A stretch of 64,000 bases of DNA, taken from an uncultured Paracoccaceae bacterium (GTDB lineage Bacteria; Pseudomonadota; Alphaproteobacteria; Rhodobacterales; Rhodobacteraceae). The first letter of the stretch is position 1; each line of letters opens with the position of its first letter. The stretch is taken from NCBI GenBank assembly GCA_947492825.1, contig CANLNT010000002.1:380501-444500 (forward strand). The letters are read 5' to 3'. The notes below the pieces were generated by a model. That model was not told the DNA's origin. It did no database searches and saw only the letters and a list, made by a program, of their open reading frames with translations. This document shows, piece after piece, positions 37,401 through 44,953 of this stretch. The position numbers and the translations under genes were made by a program.

Positions 37401-39002
37401 TCAGCGTTTGGCCAGCTTTGCAGCGTGAGCACGTGTGGTCATTGGGGCCAGAACCGGCTCTTTCGGTTTTGCGATCTGGAAGCGCACCATTGTCATGCGC
37501 CCGGCCAAGGGTTGGGCATGGCATTCGGCATGGCGCCCATCTAAAAGGGTAACCCGATCTGAAAACGGCTCTCGACGGCCATTGGTGGAAGCAAAATCTT
37601 CAAGCCGGGGCCACAAGGGTGACGGCAAGCTGGCGTCGCGCCAAGACTGCATGGCATCGCGCAGGCTTTGACTGTGCACGACGTCATCGTCTTCAGATTC
37701 CCACAGTGCGCGATAGGCATCATTTGCAGTGACAAGCGTATTGGCGTTGGAAAAGACGGCAATCGCGTCGGGCAGTGAATCGATCACCGCCTGAGCGGTC
37801 TCAAGCTCTGTTCTGAATTGGCGGGTCAAGGAAACCTCTGCACTGATATCCTCGAACAGGAAGGCCAATGCGCCATCAGGGTGCGGTTTGCCGGTGACAC
37901 GGAATGTCTGGCCGTCCGGCAGGTCCCAGTTTTCGCAATAAGTCCCTTCTTGTGCCTCAGCCTCTAGCCGGGTGAATTGTTCCCGCCAACTGGTGTAGTC
38001 CTTTGGTTCTGGCAGGCGACGCATGTCGCGCATCCGGTTCAACAGCATTTCGATGGTTGGACGGGCACTTAGAAATTCAAAGGGCAGCCCAGTCATATCC
38101 AAGAGCGCCGGGTTGAACATCGACAGCTTGCGTTGGTCATCAAAAATCGCAAGGCCCGTCGCCAACTGCGCAAATGTCTTGCTCAGCGTTTGCTGGAATT
38201 CGCGCTTTGTATTCTCTGCCCGGACTACCGCGTTCACATCGACAGCAAAATGGACGGAGCCGCCCATCAGCGGCATCGTGGTGACATCGAACCAATGTTC
38301 GGAATTTTCACCGCGCAGTTGAACAGAGGCACGGCGCACGCTTGGCTTGCCATCCTCGCGCGGGAACGTGTTAAGGTCTTGGAACAGCTTTCCGCCGGGC
38401 CAGACCTGATCGGCCATCTCAGCGTTTTCTGCGGCGCGGTCAGAGTAAGTCAGATACGCACCATTGGCCCAGATCAAACGACCATCAGCGTCTTCACGCC
38501 AGATCAATTGTGGGGCCGCGTTGGTCAGGTCGCGCAGCATCGCAAGCTCTTCGCCAAAGGCGGTTCGGGCGAGCGCGGCATAGTGCAGATCAACATCATT
38601 GCCGTCCTGCGCACCCAGGATGATCCGCTTGAGCCCGTCATGACAAGTCAGCGTCAGCATCAAAGGGGTTCCATTCAACGGTGTCAGAGTTTGGGTTTGT
38701 CCGGGGCCAAGTGCCTCAAACTCTGCGGCGAGTTCGGGAAAATCGCGATCCAGCAGGCGGATCAGTGCATCCCGTTCCGAAAGACCATTTGGTCGGTCCG
38801 ATATCAACTGTGCACCGCCCGGTGTTGCATCAACCAACTCTGTGCCATCAAACAGAAAAACCGGTTGCGAGGGCGGACGATCTGCAAGCGTTAACGTCGC
38901 CCGAGAAGCCGGCCAGAGCCGGGTCAAGGCCATATAAATGATCGCTGCAGAAAGAACTGAAGCGACAGTGACCGGTAGAATCGAAGGCCAGATGATGTCC
39001 AT
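37401..39002 (-). CDS. DivL-like PAS-domain protein lacking a kinase domain
   Basis: The 533-residue protein has one N-terminal membrane helix (about residues 6-27) and several PAS-type sensor domains. PAS-like parts include PQLIWREDADGRLIWANGAY near residue 160, LATGLAIFDDQRKLSMFNPALL near 280 and DSLPDAIAVFSNANTLVTAND near 405. It ends after the last PAS domain with MVRFQIAKPKEPVLAP and a basic tail. There is no H-box or ATPase domain, and tsaE starts 41 bp later, so this is not a frameshifted kinase. Position beside tsaE-amgK-murU-addBA is that of divL in Caulobacter. A perfect CtrA box precedes it. I chose the ATG at 39002 over a TTG at 39017. Confidence 0.72.
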   Translation of the reverse strand: MDIIWPSILPVTVASVLSAAIIYMALTRLWPASRATLTLADRPPSQPVFLFDGTELVDATPGGAQLISDRPNGLSERDALIRLLDRDFPELAAEFEALGPGQTQTLTPLNGTPLMLTLTCHDGLKRIILGAQDGNDVDLHYAALARTAFGEELAMLRDLTNAAPQLIWREDADGRLIWANGAYLTYSDRAAENAEMADQVWPGGKLFQDLNTFPREDGKPSVRRASVQLRGENSEHWFDVTTMPLMGGSVHFAVDVNAVVRAENTKREFQQTLSKTFAQLATGLAIFDDQRKLSMFNPALLDMTGLPFEFLSARPTIEMLLNRMRDMRRLPEPKDYTSWREQFTRLEAEAQEGTYCENWDLPDGQTFRVTGKPHPDGALAFLFEDISAEVSLTRQFRTELETAQAVIDSLPDAIAVFSNANTLVTANDAYRALWESEDDDVVHSQSLRDAMQSWRDASLPSPLWPRLEDFASTNGRREPFSDRVTLLDGRHAECHAQPLAGRMTMVRFQIAKPKEPVLAPMTTRAHAAKLAKR

Positions 39003-39048
39003 CAAGGTGAATCCCAACGCAATACAGGTTGAGGATGGATTAAATTGC

Positions 39049-39063
39049 TTAATGGCTGGTTAA
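39049..39063. promoter_or_regulatory. CtrA box upstream of the divL-like gene
   Basis: TTAA at 39049-39052 and TTAA at 39060-39063 are separated by exactly seven bases, the full CtrA consensus. The site lies 46 bp upstream of the divL-like ATG, just past the regB stop. A third TTAA at 39040-39043 gives an N5 half-site beside it. Confidence 0.72.
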
Positions 39064-39069
39064 AGGAGG

Positions 39070-40500
39070 TTAGCTTACGATGGGCTGGTTCTGGCCAAGG
39101 GCGCCTTTGCCCGTTTGCGCTGTCCGATCCAGCAAGATGCGATCCCAGGAAACCGTCACCACGGCGCCACCCGTTGCCTGCCCAGCCCAGCCGGCGTGTC
39201 CGTGACGACGCCCATTAGCAAAGGTGAGTTTTGCGCCCGACCGTTCCAGCAAGGTTTTGGCAATAAAAAGTCCCAGCCCCATGCCTTCATAGCCCGGGCG
39301 TCGCGCACCATCGAGACCGCCGCGCCGCCGCCGGACGAAAGGATCGCCAATGCGACCAATCACAGACTGAGGAAAACCGTGACCGTCGTCGGAGATGCGA
39401 ACGGTCACCCTTTCGTCCGTCCAGGTTGCTTCAATCTCGACACGGCTGTCCGAAAAATCGACCGCGTTCTGCATCAGGTTCCGTAGTCCGTGGATGATTT
39501 CGGGTCGCCGGGTGATTGTGGGCTGCAAATCGTCGCTGTCATCATCGGTGCCGATATAGAATACGACCTGTTTGCCGCGCTCCAAATGTGGCTCAGCGGC
39601 TTCGCGCACCACGGTTTCCAAAGGTGCTGTGCGCAGATGCAGATCGTCTTTGCCTGCGCGGCCCATGGAGTGCAGGATGTCGCGACAGCGTTCCGCCTGC
39701 TCCCGGATCAGGGCAGCATCCTCTAACAGCTCTGGTTGCTTTTCGAGTTCTTCTATCAACTCGCTGCTGACAAGTTTGATTGTTGCAAGCGGCGTGCCCA
39801 ATTCATGCGCGGCGGCAGCGACGACGCCACCAAGGTCCGTCAGCTTTTGTTCGCGCGCCAATGCCAGCTGCGTTGCAAGCAAAGCCTCGCCCATTGTGTG
39901 CATTTCGTTGGTGACCTGTCGGGCATAGATCGCCAAAAAGATTACCCCTATGACCAGCGCCACCCAGAACCCGAACTGAAACAGATCAGGTAGCATCAAA
40001 ATCTCGCCAGTGGCGCGCTCAATCGGGATGTTGGTGCGATAGAGTAATGTGGTGATAGTGATGGCCAGTATGCCCAACACCACCGTGCTGGACAGGTGCA
40101 ACACGGTCGCTGCGATAGTGACCGGGGCCAAGAGCAACAGCGCAAAGGGGTTGGACAGGCCGCCGGTCAAATAGAGCAGCACGCCCAGCTGCACGACATC
40201 GAAGCTGAGTATGAACGATGCCTCTCTTTCCGACAGGCGCTTGTTCTCGGGGTAGAGAAAGCTGAAAAACAGGTTCGCTAAAACCGACGCTATGATTGTC
40301 AGTGCGGCAGCCGGAACCTCGATCCGGAGGCCGTAGAAACGAACGGCTACGAATATCGCGATGATTTGACCGGTGATCGCGAACCAGCGCAGTAACACAA
40401 GTGTGCGCAATCGCACCCAGTTGCTGCGCTCGCGCTCTTGCAGGACGTCATGTATTTCCGTGGGCATTGGGGGCCTTGGGGCTGCGGCAAGCTGTGCCAT
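39070..40500 (-). CDS. regB: Redox-sensing histidine kinase RegB/PrrB/ActS
   Basis: The 476-residue membrane kinase has six predicted helices (about residues 35-195) and the quinone-binding signature GGLSNPF in YLTGGLSNPFALLLLAPV. The H-box is AAAAHELGTPLATIKL with His at about 232. A cysteine in EQAERCRDIL lies exactly 40 residues later, the spacing of His225 and redox-active Cys265 in RegB of Rhodobacter. The ATPase domain has MQNAVDF and GMGLGLFIAKTLL. It is divergent from senC. The start is the ATG at 40500; a GTG five codons upstream is open. Confidence 0.94.
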   Translation of the reverse strand: MAQLAAAPRPPMPTEIHDVLQERERSNWVRLRTLVLLRWFAITGQIIAIFVAVRFYGLRIEVPAAALTIIASVLANLFFSFLYPENKRLSEREASFILSFDVVQLGVLLYLTGGLSNPFALLLLAPVTIAATVLHLSSTVVLGILAITITTLLYRTNIPIERATGEILMLPDLFQFGFWVALVIGVIFLAIYARQVTNEMHTMGEALLATQLALAREQKLTDLGGVVAAAAHELGTPLATIKLVSSELIEELEKQPELLEDAALIREQAERCRDILHSMGRAGKDDLHLRTAPLETVVREAAEPHLERGKQVVFYIGTDDDSDDLQPTITRRPEIIHGLRNLMQNAVDFSDSRVEIEATWTDERVTVRISDDGHGFPQSVIGRIGDPFVRRRRGGLDGARRPGYEGMGLGLFIAKTLLERSGAKLTFANGRRHGHAGWAGQATGGAVVTVSWDRILLDRTAQTGKGALGQNQPIVS

Positions 40501-40552
40501 TGTTAAGGGTCGCACAATCTAGGATCAATGCGACGAATTGAAAGGAAATCGA

Positions 40553-41152
40553 ATGATCAGGATGATTTCAGTGGCGGCCAGTGTCGCGGTCCTTGGGGTT
40601 TTGGGGACGACCTATGTCCTGACCCAGCGGACCCCGGCAGGCTGTGGCGGCGGTGTTGTTGCCGGTGGCGACTTTGGCGGGCCGTTCACGTTGGTCGATG
40701 GCAGTGGTGCCACGTTGACCGACGCTGACGTCATCACTGAGCCTACGCTGATCTATTTTGGCTACACTTTTTGCCCCGATGTCTGCCCGATTGACAATGC
40801 CCGCAACGCAGCCGCCGTAGACATACTGGCGGAACAAGGCATCGACGCGACGCCAGTATTCATCAGTATCGATCCTGCGCGTGATACGCCGCAGGTGGTT
40901 GGCGACTACATCCAGAACTTTCATCCAGAGATGATTGGCCTGACAGGTTCAGACGAGCAGATTAAGGCTGCGGCAGGCGCATACCGCGTGGTCTATTCTC
41001 AGGCAGACGACGATCCAGATTATTACCTGATGAACCACTCTGTCTTTACTTATTTTGTGACGCCTGAAGACGGCTTTGTTGATTTCTTCCGACGCGAAGA
41101 TGGGCCTGAAGCCTTGGCAGATCGTGTCGCTTGTCATGTCGCGCAAAGCTGA
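40553..41152 (+). CDS. senC: SCO1/SenC/PrrC family copper-binding protein
   Basis: The 199-residue protein has an N-terminal membrane anchor (about residues 3-22) and a thioredoxin-like domain facing the periplasm. The copper site is YFGYTFCPDVCPIDN near residue 70 with the distal histidine in LMNHSVFTYFV. It helps assemble copper in cytochrome c oxidase and is part of the regB-senC-regA redox cluster. The ATG at 40553 follows AAAGGAAA. It is divergent from regB with 52 bp between. Confidence 0.94.
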   Translation: MIRMISVAASVAVLGVLGTTYVLTQRTPAGCGGGVVAGGDFGGPFTLVDGSGATLTDADVITEPTLIYFGYTFCPDVCPIDNARNAAAVDILAEQGIDATPVFISIDPARDTPQVVGDYIQNFHPEMIGLTGSDEQIKAAAGAYRVVYSQADDDPDYYLMNHSVFTYFVTPEDGFVDFFRREDGPEALADRVACHVAQS

Positions 41153-41210
41153 GATTTGACCATGGGAGAGGTCACACTAAATCTGGTTCATGGAACAAAA
41201 GGCAATCAGA

Positions 41211-41762
41211 ATGGACAACGAAGCGCTGGATCTGGGTCCTGACGGCTCTTTGCTGCTGGTCGATGATGACGAAGCCTTCGTCAAGCGGCTGGGCAAGGCT
41301 ATGGAAAAGCGCGGCTTTGCAGTCGAAACCGCAGAAACTGTCGCTGCTGGAAAGGCCATCGCAACCGCGCGGCCACCGGCCTATGCGGTGGTCGATTTGC
41401 GGCTGGAAGATGGAAACGGGCTGGACGTGGTTGAGGTTCTGCGCGAGCGCAGGCCTGAGAGCCGGATCGTAGTCTTGACCGGTTATGGCGCTATTGCGAC
41501 GGCTGTTGCGGCGGTCAAGATCGGTGCAACGGATTATCTGGCGAAACCAGCGGATGCGCGGGATGTCACCAATGCGTTGCTTGCGCGCACTGACGAACTT
41601 CCGCCACCGCCGGAAAACCCGATGAGCGCGGATCGGGTGCGCTGGGAACATATTCAGCGGGTCTATGAACTGTGCGACCGCAACGTCAGCGAAACCGCAC
41701 GTCGGCTGAACATGCATCGGCGGACGCTACAGCGGATTCTGGCAAAACGTAGCCCGCGTTAA
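41211..41762 (+). CDS. regA: Redox response regulator RegA/PrrA/ActR
   Basis: The 183-residue regulator has a receiver domain (LLLVDDDEAFVKRLGKAMEKRGF, phosphorylated Asp62 in YAVVDLRLEDGNG, Lys in DYLAKPADA). A short linker with four prolines follows, then a Fis-type helix-turn-helix, NVSETARRLNMHRRTLQRIL. These match RegA/PrrA, the partner of RegB that controls respiration, carbon and nitrogen fixation and photosynthesis genes in relatives. I chose the ATG at 41211 because AAAAGG lies eight bases upstream and the length then matches known RegA; an ATG at 41190 is also open. It overlaps the convergent LysR gene by 4 bp. Confidence 0.94.
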   Translation: MDNEALDLGPDGSLLLVDDDEAFVKRLGKAMEKRGFAVETAETVAAGKAIATARPPAYAVVDLRLEDGNGLDVVEVLRERRPESRIVVLTGYGAIATAVAAVKIGATDYLAKPADARDVTNALLARTDELPPPPENPMSADRVRWEHIQRVYELCDRNVSETARRLNMHRRTLQRILAKRSPR

Positions 41763-42628
41763 GCAGCCGATTTCAGCCAATCGGCAAAGATTTTCAGTCG
41801 CGGTGACACCACACCGGGTCGTCTGACGATAAAATAGCCCAATCCTGATTGCGGTACTTCGAGGACCGCAGTCAGTGTGCCGTTGGTAATGTCACCTGAC
41901 ACCAGCGCCTTTGACGCAATGGCAACACCTGCGCCTGCGCGTGCGGCGGCAAGCACCATGCTAAGTGTCGCGACTTCTTTTGTTTGACAACATGCCGGGT
42001 CGAGCCCTTCTGACATCGCCCAGACATAGGTCTCGCGGTGCATCGATTCAAACAGCCAAGGAAGGTCAGAGAGATCTGCAAGGGATGTGGCCGTTCGGCC
42101 CCGCAACAGATCAGGGCTAGCGACCACGACGTAGTCGGCAGACACCAGAAACTCTGACGAAAGGCCCGGCCAGTCGCCTTTGCCATAACGCACTGCCAGA
42201 TCGAACCCGTCACGCCGCAGGTCACTTAATCCGGTTGAGGGTGTGACCGAGACGGTGATGTCAGGATGCGCCGACCAGAACGCCCCCATACGCGGCATCA
42301 GCCAGTTTTCCGCAAAGCTGGGTGTGACAGAGATGGAAAGCGGCGCGTCTGCAGCCTCTGCCATAACATCGCGCACCCCCGCGATAACTTGGGCAAATCC
42401 TGTAGTCAGAGCAGGCAACAGCTGTTGTCCCTGAGGGGTTAGAGCCATGCCGCGTCCTTGCCGCGTCAGCAGTGGACAACCCATGAAACCTTCCACCGTA
42501 CGAAGGTGCTGAGCAATGGCCGCATGTGTCACGTTCAATTCAGCTGCGGCCTTCGACAGTGACCCTGTACGGCCCGCGGCCTCGACCGCGCGCAATGCCG
42601 GAAGGGAGGGGACAGAGCGCCAATCCAT
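41759..42628 (-). CDS. LysR family transcriptional regulator (GcvA-like)
   Basis: The 289-residue regulator has the N-terminal winged helix SLPALRAVEAAGRTGSLSKAAAELNVTHAAIAQH (key run LSKAAAELNVTHAAIAQHL). The effector domain has ISVTPSFAENWLMPRMGAFW near residue 98 and DLAVRYGKGDWPG, the pattern of the GcvA group. In Rhodobacter capsulatus the LysR regulator HvrB lies in the regA-ahcY region. This gene has the matching position, but identity with HvrB is not proven. It is divergent from a small gene at 42726. Confidence 0.9.
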   Translation of the reverse strand: MDWRSVPSLPALRAVEAAGRTGSLSKAAAELNVTHAAIAQHLRTVEGFMGCPLLTRQGRGMALTPQGQQLLPALTTGFAQVIAGVRDVMAEAADAPLSISVTPSFAENWLMPRMGAFWSAHPDITVSVTPSTGLSDLRRDGFDLAVRYGKGDWPGLSSEFLVSADYVVVASPDLLRGRTATSLADLSDLPWLFESMHRETYVWAMSEGLDPACCQTKEVATLSMVLAAARAGAGVAIASKALVSGDITNGTLTAVLEVPQSGLGYFIVRRPGVVSPRLKIFADWLKSAA

Positions 42629-42725
42629 TATGAAAGCTCAACTATCATATAGGTATTCTTCCTGAGTCGCACGGTATCTGTAAACCCCTTATCTGTTGGT
42701 CATCGACTGATGAAAGGAACAGACC

Positions 42726-42890
42726 ATGCTATCAATTTTTGCTTCATCGTTTCAAACGGCGGCCCGTCAGGACAATTGGGCGGCACCAACATATTGGACA
42801 ACCCATCGCCGCCCAATCAGCCGGCGTCAGGCGCAGCAGATTGAGGCCGAGCGCAAGCTTGCACAGCTGCGCAACGTGGGCATGTGGTAA
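42726..42890 (+). CDS. Small protein of unknown function
   Basis: A 54-residue frame starts with ATG after the strong site GAAAGGAAC (about 42712-42720) and ends TGG TAA. The N-terminal half is neutral and rich in W and A (SFQTAARQDNWAAPTYWTT). The second half is basic and likely helical (RRQAQQIEAERKLAQLRNV). I do not recognise a family. It is divergent from the LysR gene with a 97-bp AT-richer gap that would hold both promoters, so regulation by that LysR protein is plausible. Reality of the gene rests on the ribosome-binding site and position. Confidence 0.55.
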   Translation: MLSIFASSFQTAARQDNWAAPTYWTTHRRPISRRQAQQIEAERKLAQLRNVGMW

Positions 42891-42922
42891 CGGCTAAAGA
42901 TCGATGCGCTTGCGGATGCGGT

Positions 42923-43051
42923 CTAGGCGTGTGCCATCCATTGCGCATCATAAGGCGTTTGGTGCGCAGTGGTTTCACCAGCCAAAATGATTTCGTTTGT
43001 CAGTGTTGTCATGGCCACGGCATCATCGGTGGTGGCCGGACGCAAAATCAT
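42923..43051 (-). pseudogene. Truncated GNAT acetyltransferase remnant
   Basis: Only 42 residues remain: MILRPATTDDAVAMTTLTNE, IILAGETTAHQ and TPYDAQWMAHA. This is the first strand and helix of a GNAT acetyltransferase of the phosphinothricin type, which normally runs to about 165 residues. The ATG overlaps the HD-domain stop (ATGA), as expected for an operon partner. The rest is absent, and only 32 bp separate the stop from the 54-residue gene. A deletion seems likely; expression of the stub is unlikely to matter. Confidence 0.6.
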
Positions 43052-43641
43052 AGGTCTGCCATCAGGGTTTGGCAGCGCGCAGTGAAATCCTGGCGTACCT
43101 CGACGGGGGGTCGCAAGCGAATATCCATTGATTGTGCAAGCGTTGGGTCTTGCTTGCCAAAGAACTTGTCCGCTTCGGCGCGTGTGAAACCTGCGATCTG
43201 GATTGCTTCCAGCCACGCAGACAATTTGTCGGCGCGCTTGATCTGCTTTTTAACGGTCACGGGGATCTGCGCAGGCAGTCCGAACCGGAGATGAACGGCA
43301 GCGGTCAGCCGATCATCAAGCTGGCCGTAACTTGGGCCAACCGCGGCCTTCACGGGGCTGATCATATCGCCGATGACATATTCCGGCGCATCGTGCAGCA
43401 ACGCGGCCAATTGCCATTTGATGGAGGCCTTTGGGTTCTGCGAGCGAAAGATCTGCTCCACCAGAAGCGAATGTTCGGCAACCGAATAGGCAAAGTCACC
43501 TTTAGTCTGCCCATTCCAACGCGCCACAAAGGCCAGCCCATGGGCGATATCTTCGATTTCGATGTCCACCGGGGTCGGGTCCAGAAGGTCCAGCCGACGG
43601 CCCGATAACATCCGTTGCCATGCACGAGTTTGCTTTGCCAT
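43048..43641 (-). CDS. HD-domain phosphohydrolase (YfbR-like)
   Basis: The 197-residue protein has the HD metal site spread over YSVAEHSLLVEQIF near residue 53 and LAALLHDAPEYVIGDMISPVK near 79, with a third site in KRADKLSAWLEAIQ. It resembles YfbR-type 5'-deoxynucleotidases and related HD hydrolases; the substrate is unproven. The ATG at 43641 is preceded two codons earlier by a GTG. It is divergent from a small secreted protein gene and followed by a truncated acetyltransferase. Confidence 0.85.
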   Translation of the reverse strand: MAKQTRAWQRMLSGRRLDLLDPTPVDIEIEDIAHGLAFVARWNGQTKGDFAYSVAEHSLLVEQIFRSQNPKASIKWQLAALLHDAPEYVIGDMISPVKAAVGPSYGQLDDRLTAAVHLRFGLPAQIPVTVKKQIKRADKLSAWLEAIQIAGFTRAEADKFFGKQDPTLAQSMDIRLRPPVEVRQDFTARCQTLMADL

Positions 43642-43778
43642 TTGCACTTAGTGCCGTGGATGGATCGCAGGGTCAAAGGGGCGTTAGCAAACTTTTTGCC
43701 TTTTTGTTCCATGGTAAACGCACAGGGAGGCGAATTTGTCTCGCGCGGAAAACTGCGCCCGAAATGGGAGCCTCGAAA

Positions 43779-44084
43779 ATGGCCCGACGTCACGTACTTG
43801 CGGCAGCAGCCGCCACGATTATCGCCACGACAACCGTTGTGCAGGCGCAACAGACCTGTCTAACCCGCGAAGTCATCGTTCAAAAATTGGGCGAAGGGTA
43901 TTCAGAACGACTTGTTGGCCGCGGCCTGCAAGGTGAGGCGCGCCTGTTTGAGGTGTTTATGTCCCGGGATGGTTCCAGTTGGACCATCATCCAAAGCTTT
44001 CCAACCGGCCTGTCTTGTATCATGGCCGCGGGCACGCATTGGCAGCAGGACGATATATCTCAGGTTTTTTCAGCGGACGGCTGA
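43779..44084 (+). CDS. Small secreted protein of unknown function
   Basis: The 101-residue protein has a signal peptide (MARRHVLAAAAATIIATTTVVQA, seen as a basic start, alanine/isoleucine-rich core and cleavage after VQAQ near residue 23). The mature part has CLTREVIVQKLGEGYSERL, a beta-rich middle and SCIMAAGTHWQ, with two cysteines that may pair in the periplasm. I know similar short conserved roseobacter proteins but no function. Its end overlaps the convergent methyltransferase gene by 25 bp. Confidence 0.7.
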   Translation: MARRHVLAAAAATIIATTTVVQAQQTCLTREVIVQKLGEGYSERLVGRGLQGEARLFEVFMSRDGSSWTIIQSFPTGLSCIMAAGTHWQQDDISQVFSADG

Positions 44085-44824
44085 TTGGTCCGTTTCTTGC
44101 GCAGAAAGATGTGAAACTGGGGCCGCAAGCTGGGTGGCATCAACCAATTGTAGAACATCCACAGCCGCGCGAGCAGCATCTTGTTGCCATGATAGGCCGC
44201 GCCAGTCGTCATGAAATAGCTGCAATCCTGATAGTCTTCGGGCGCGAAGAAGCGGCGGATTGTTTGGCGTGTATTCAGACGATACGTCGTTGGAAAGACG
44301 TCTTCTTCTTTGCGCTGTGGTGCGAGTTTGCGAAGCACGCCGACATGCATCTTGTTGGGAACTGCGCGGGTGATCATCCCGGTCAAACCCCATTTGTTGG
44401 GCGTGCCTGCGCAAATCCAACCGCCCGGTCGCAAGATGCGGTCTAATTCTGCGGCGTAGAACGCGGGATCAGCAATATGTTCGAAGACCATCCATGAAAA
44501 GATGATGTCAAAGCTGTTGTCTTGAAACGGCAACGGCGCGCCAATTTTGGCGTGGTGTCGGTCTTCAGTATCAGGGTTTTCGAGTACGACGGGATCGACA
44601 TCAAAAGCTGCGAAACGCGCAACGCGGCCGGTCAGGTCGGTATGCACACGCGCGCCTTCACTTTCGCCATAGCTAAACCGGCCGCGCCCGGCGCCAAAAT
44701 CGAGGACATGCGCCTCTTTTGGTAGGATCGATGCCAGTCGCGTGAAAAAAGCGACCCGGCCATTGGCGTGGTGATAGCCGCCTGCGTCGAACTCCGGATA
44801 GATCCGCCTTAGAAAGTCACTCAT
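44060..44824 (-). CDS. Class I SAM-dependent methyltransferase
   Basis: The 254-residue protein has the SAM-binding loop [18 protein letters not shown] near residue 40. [15 protein letters not shown] and [32 protein letters not shown] follow (key run FSWMVFEHI), with C-terminal helices after them. This is the methyltransferase type 11 pattern. The substrate cannot be told; similar genes occur among glycan and lipid modification genes, but none is near. It is divergent from ahcY, whose enzyme removes the SAH product. Confidence 0.85.
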   Translation of the reverse strand: MSDFLRRIYPEFDAGGYHHANGRVAFFTRLASILPKEAHVLDFGAGRGRFSYGESEGARVHTDLTGRVARFAAFDVDPVVLENPDTEDRHHAKIGAPLPFQDNSFDIIFSWMVFEHIADPAFYAAELDRILRPGGWICAGTPNKWGLTGMITRAVPNKMHVGVLRKLAPQRKEEDVFPTTYRLNTRQTIRRFFAPEDYQDCSYFMTTGAAYHGNKMLLARLWMFYNWLMPPSLRPQFHIFLRKKRTNQPSAEKT

Positions 44825-44953
44825 TCCAATGGTTCCGCCAATGCGTTGCGCGCTGCTCTTACCGCGAACTTAACAGCGACAAAAGGTTTCTTGTCCGTTG
44901 GGCGGTTCTTTTGTATGCGCAAGCACAAACCAATTGGATTCAGGACACCGAAA

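Noticed and set aside
44825-44953. SAH or SAM-SAH riboswitch in the ahcY leader
   Set aside because: The leader is short and I could not draw the conserved core or pseudoknot; a covariance-model search would settle it.
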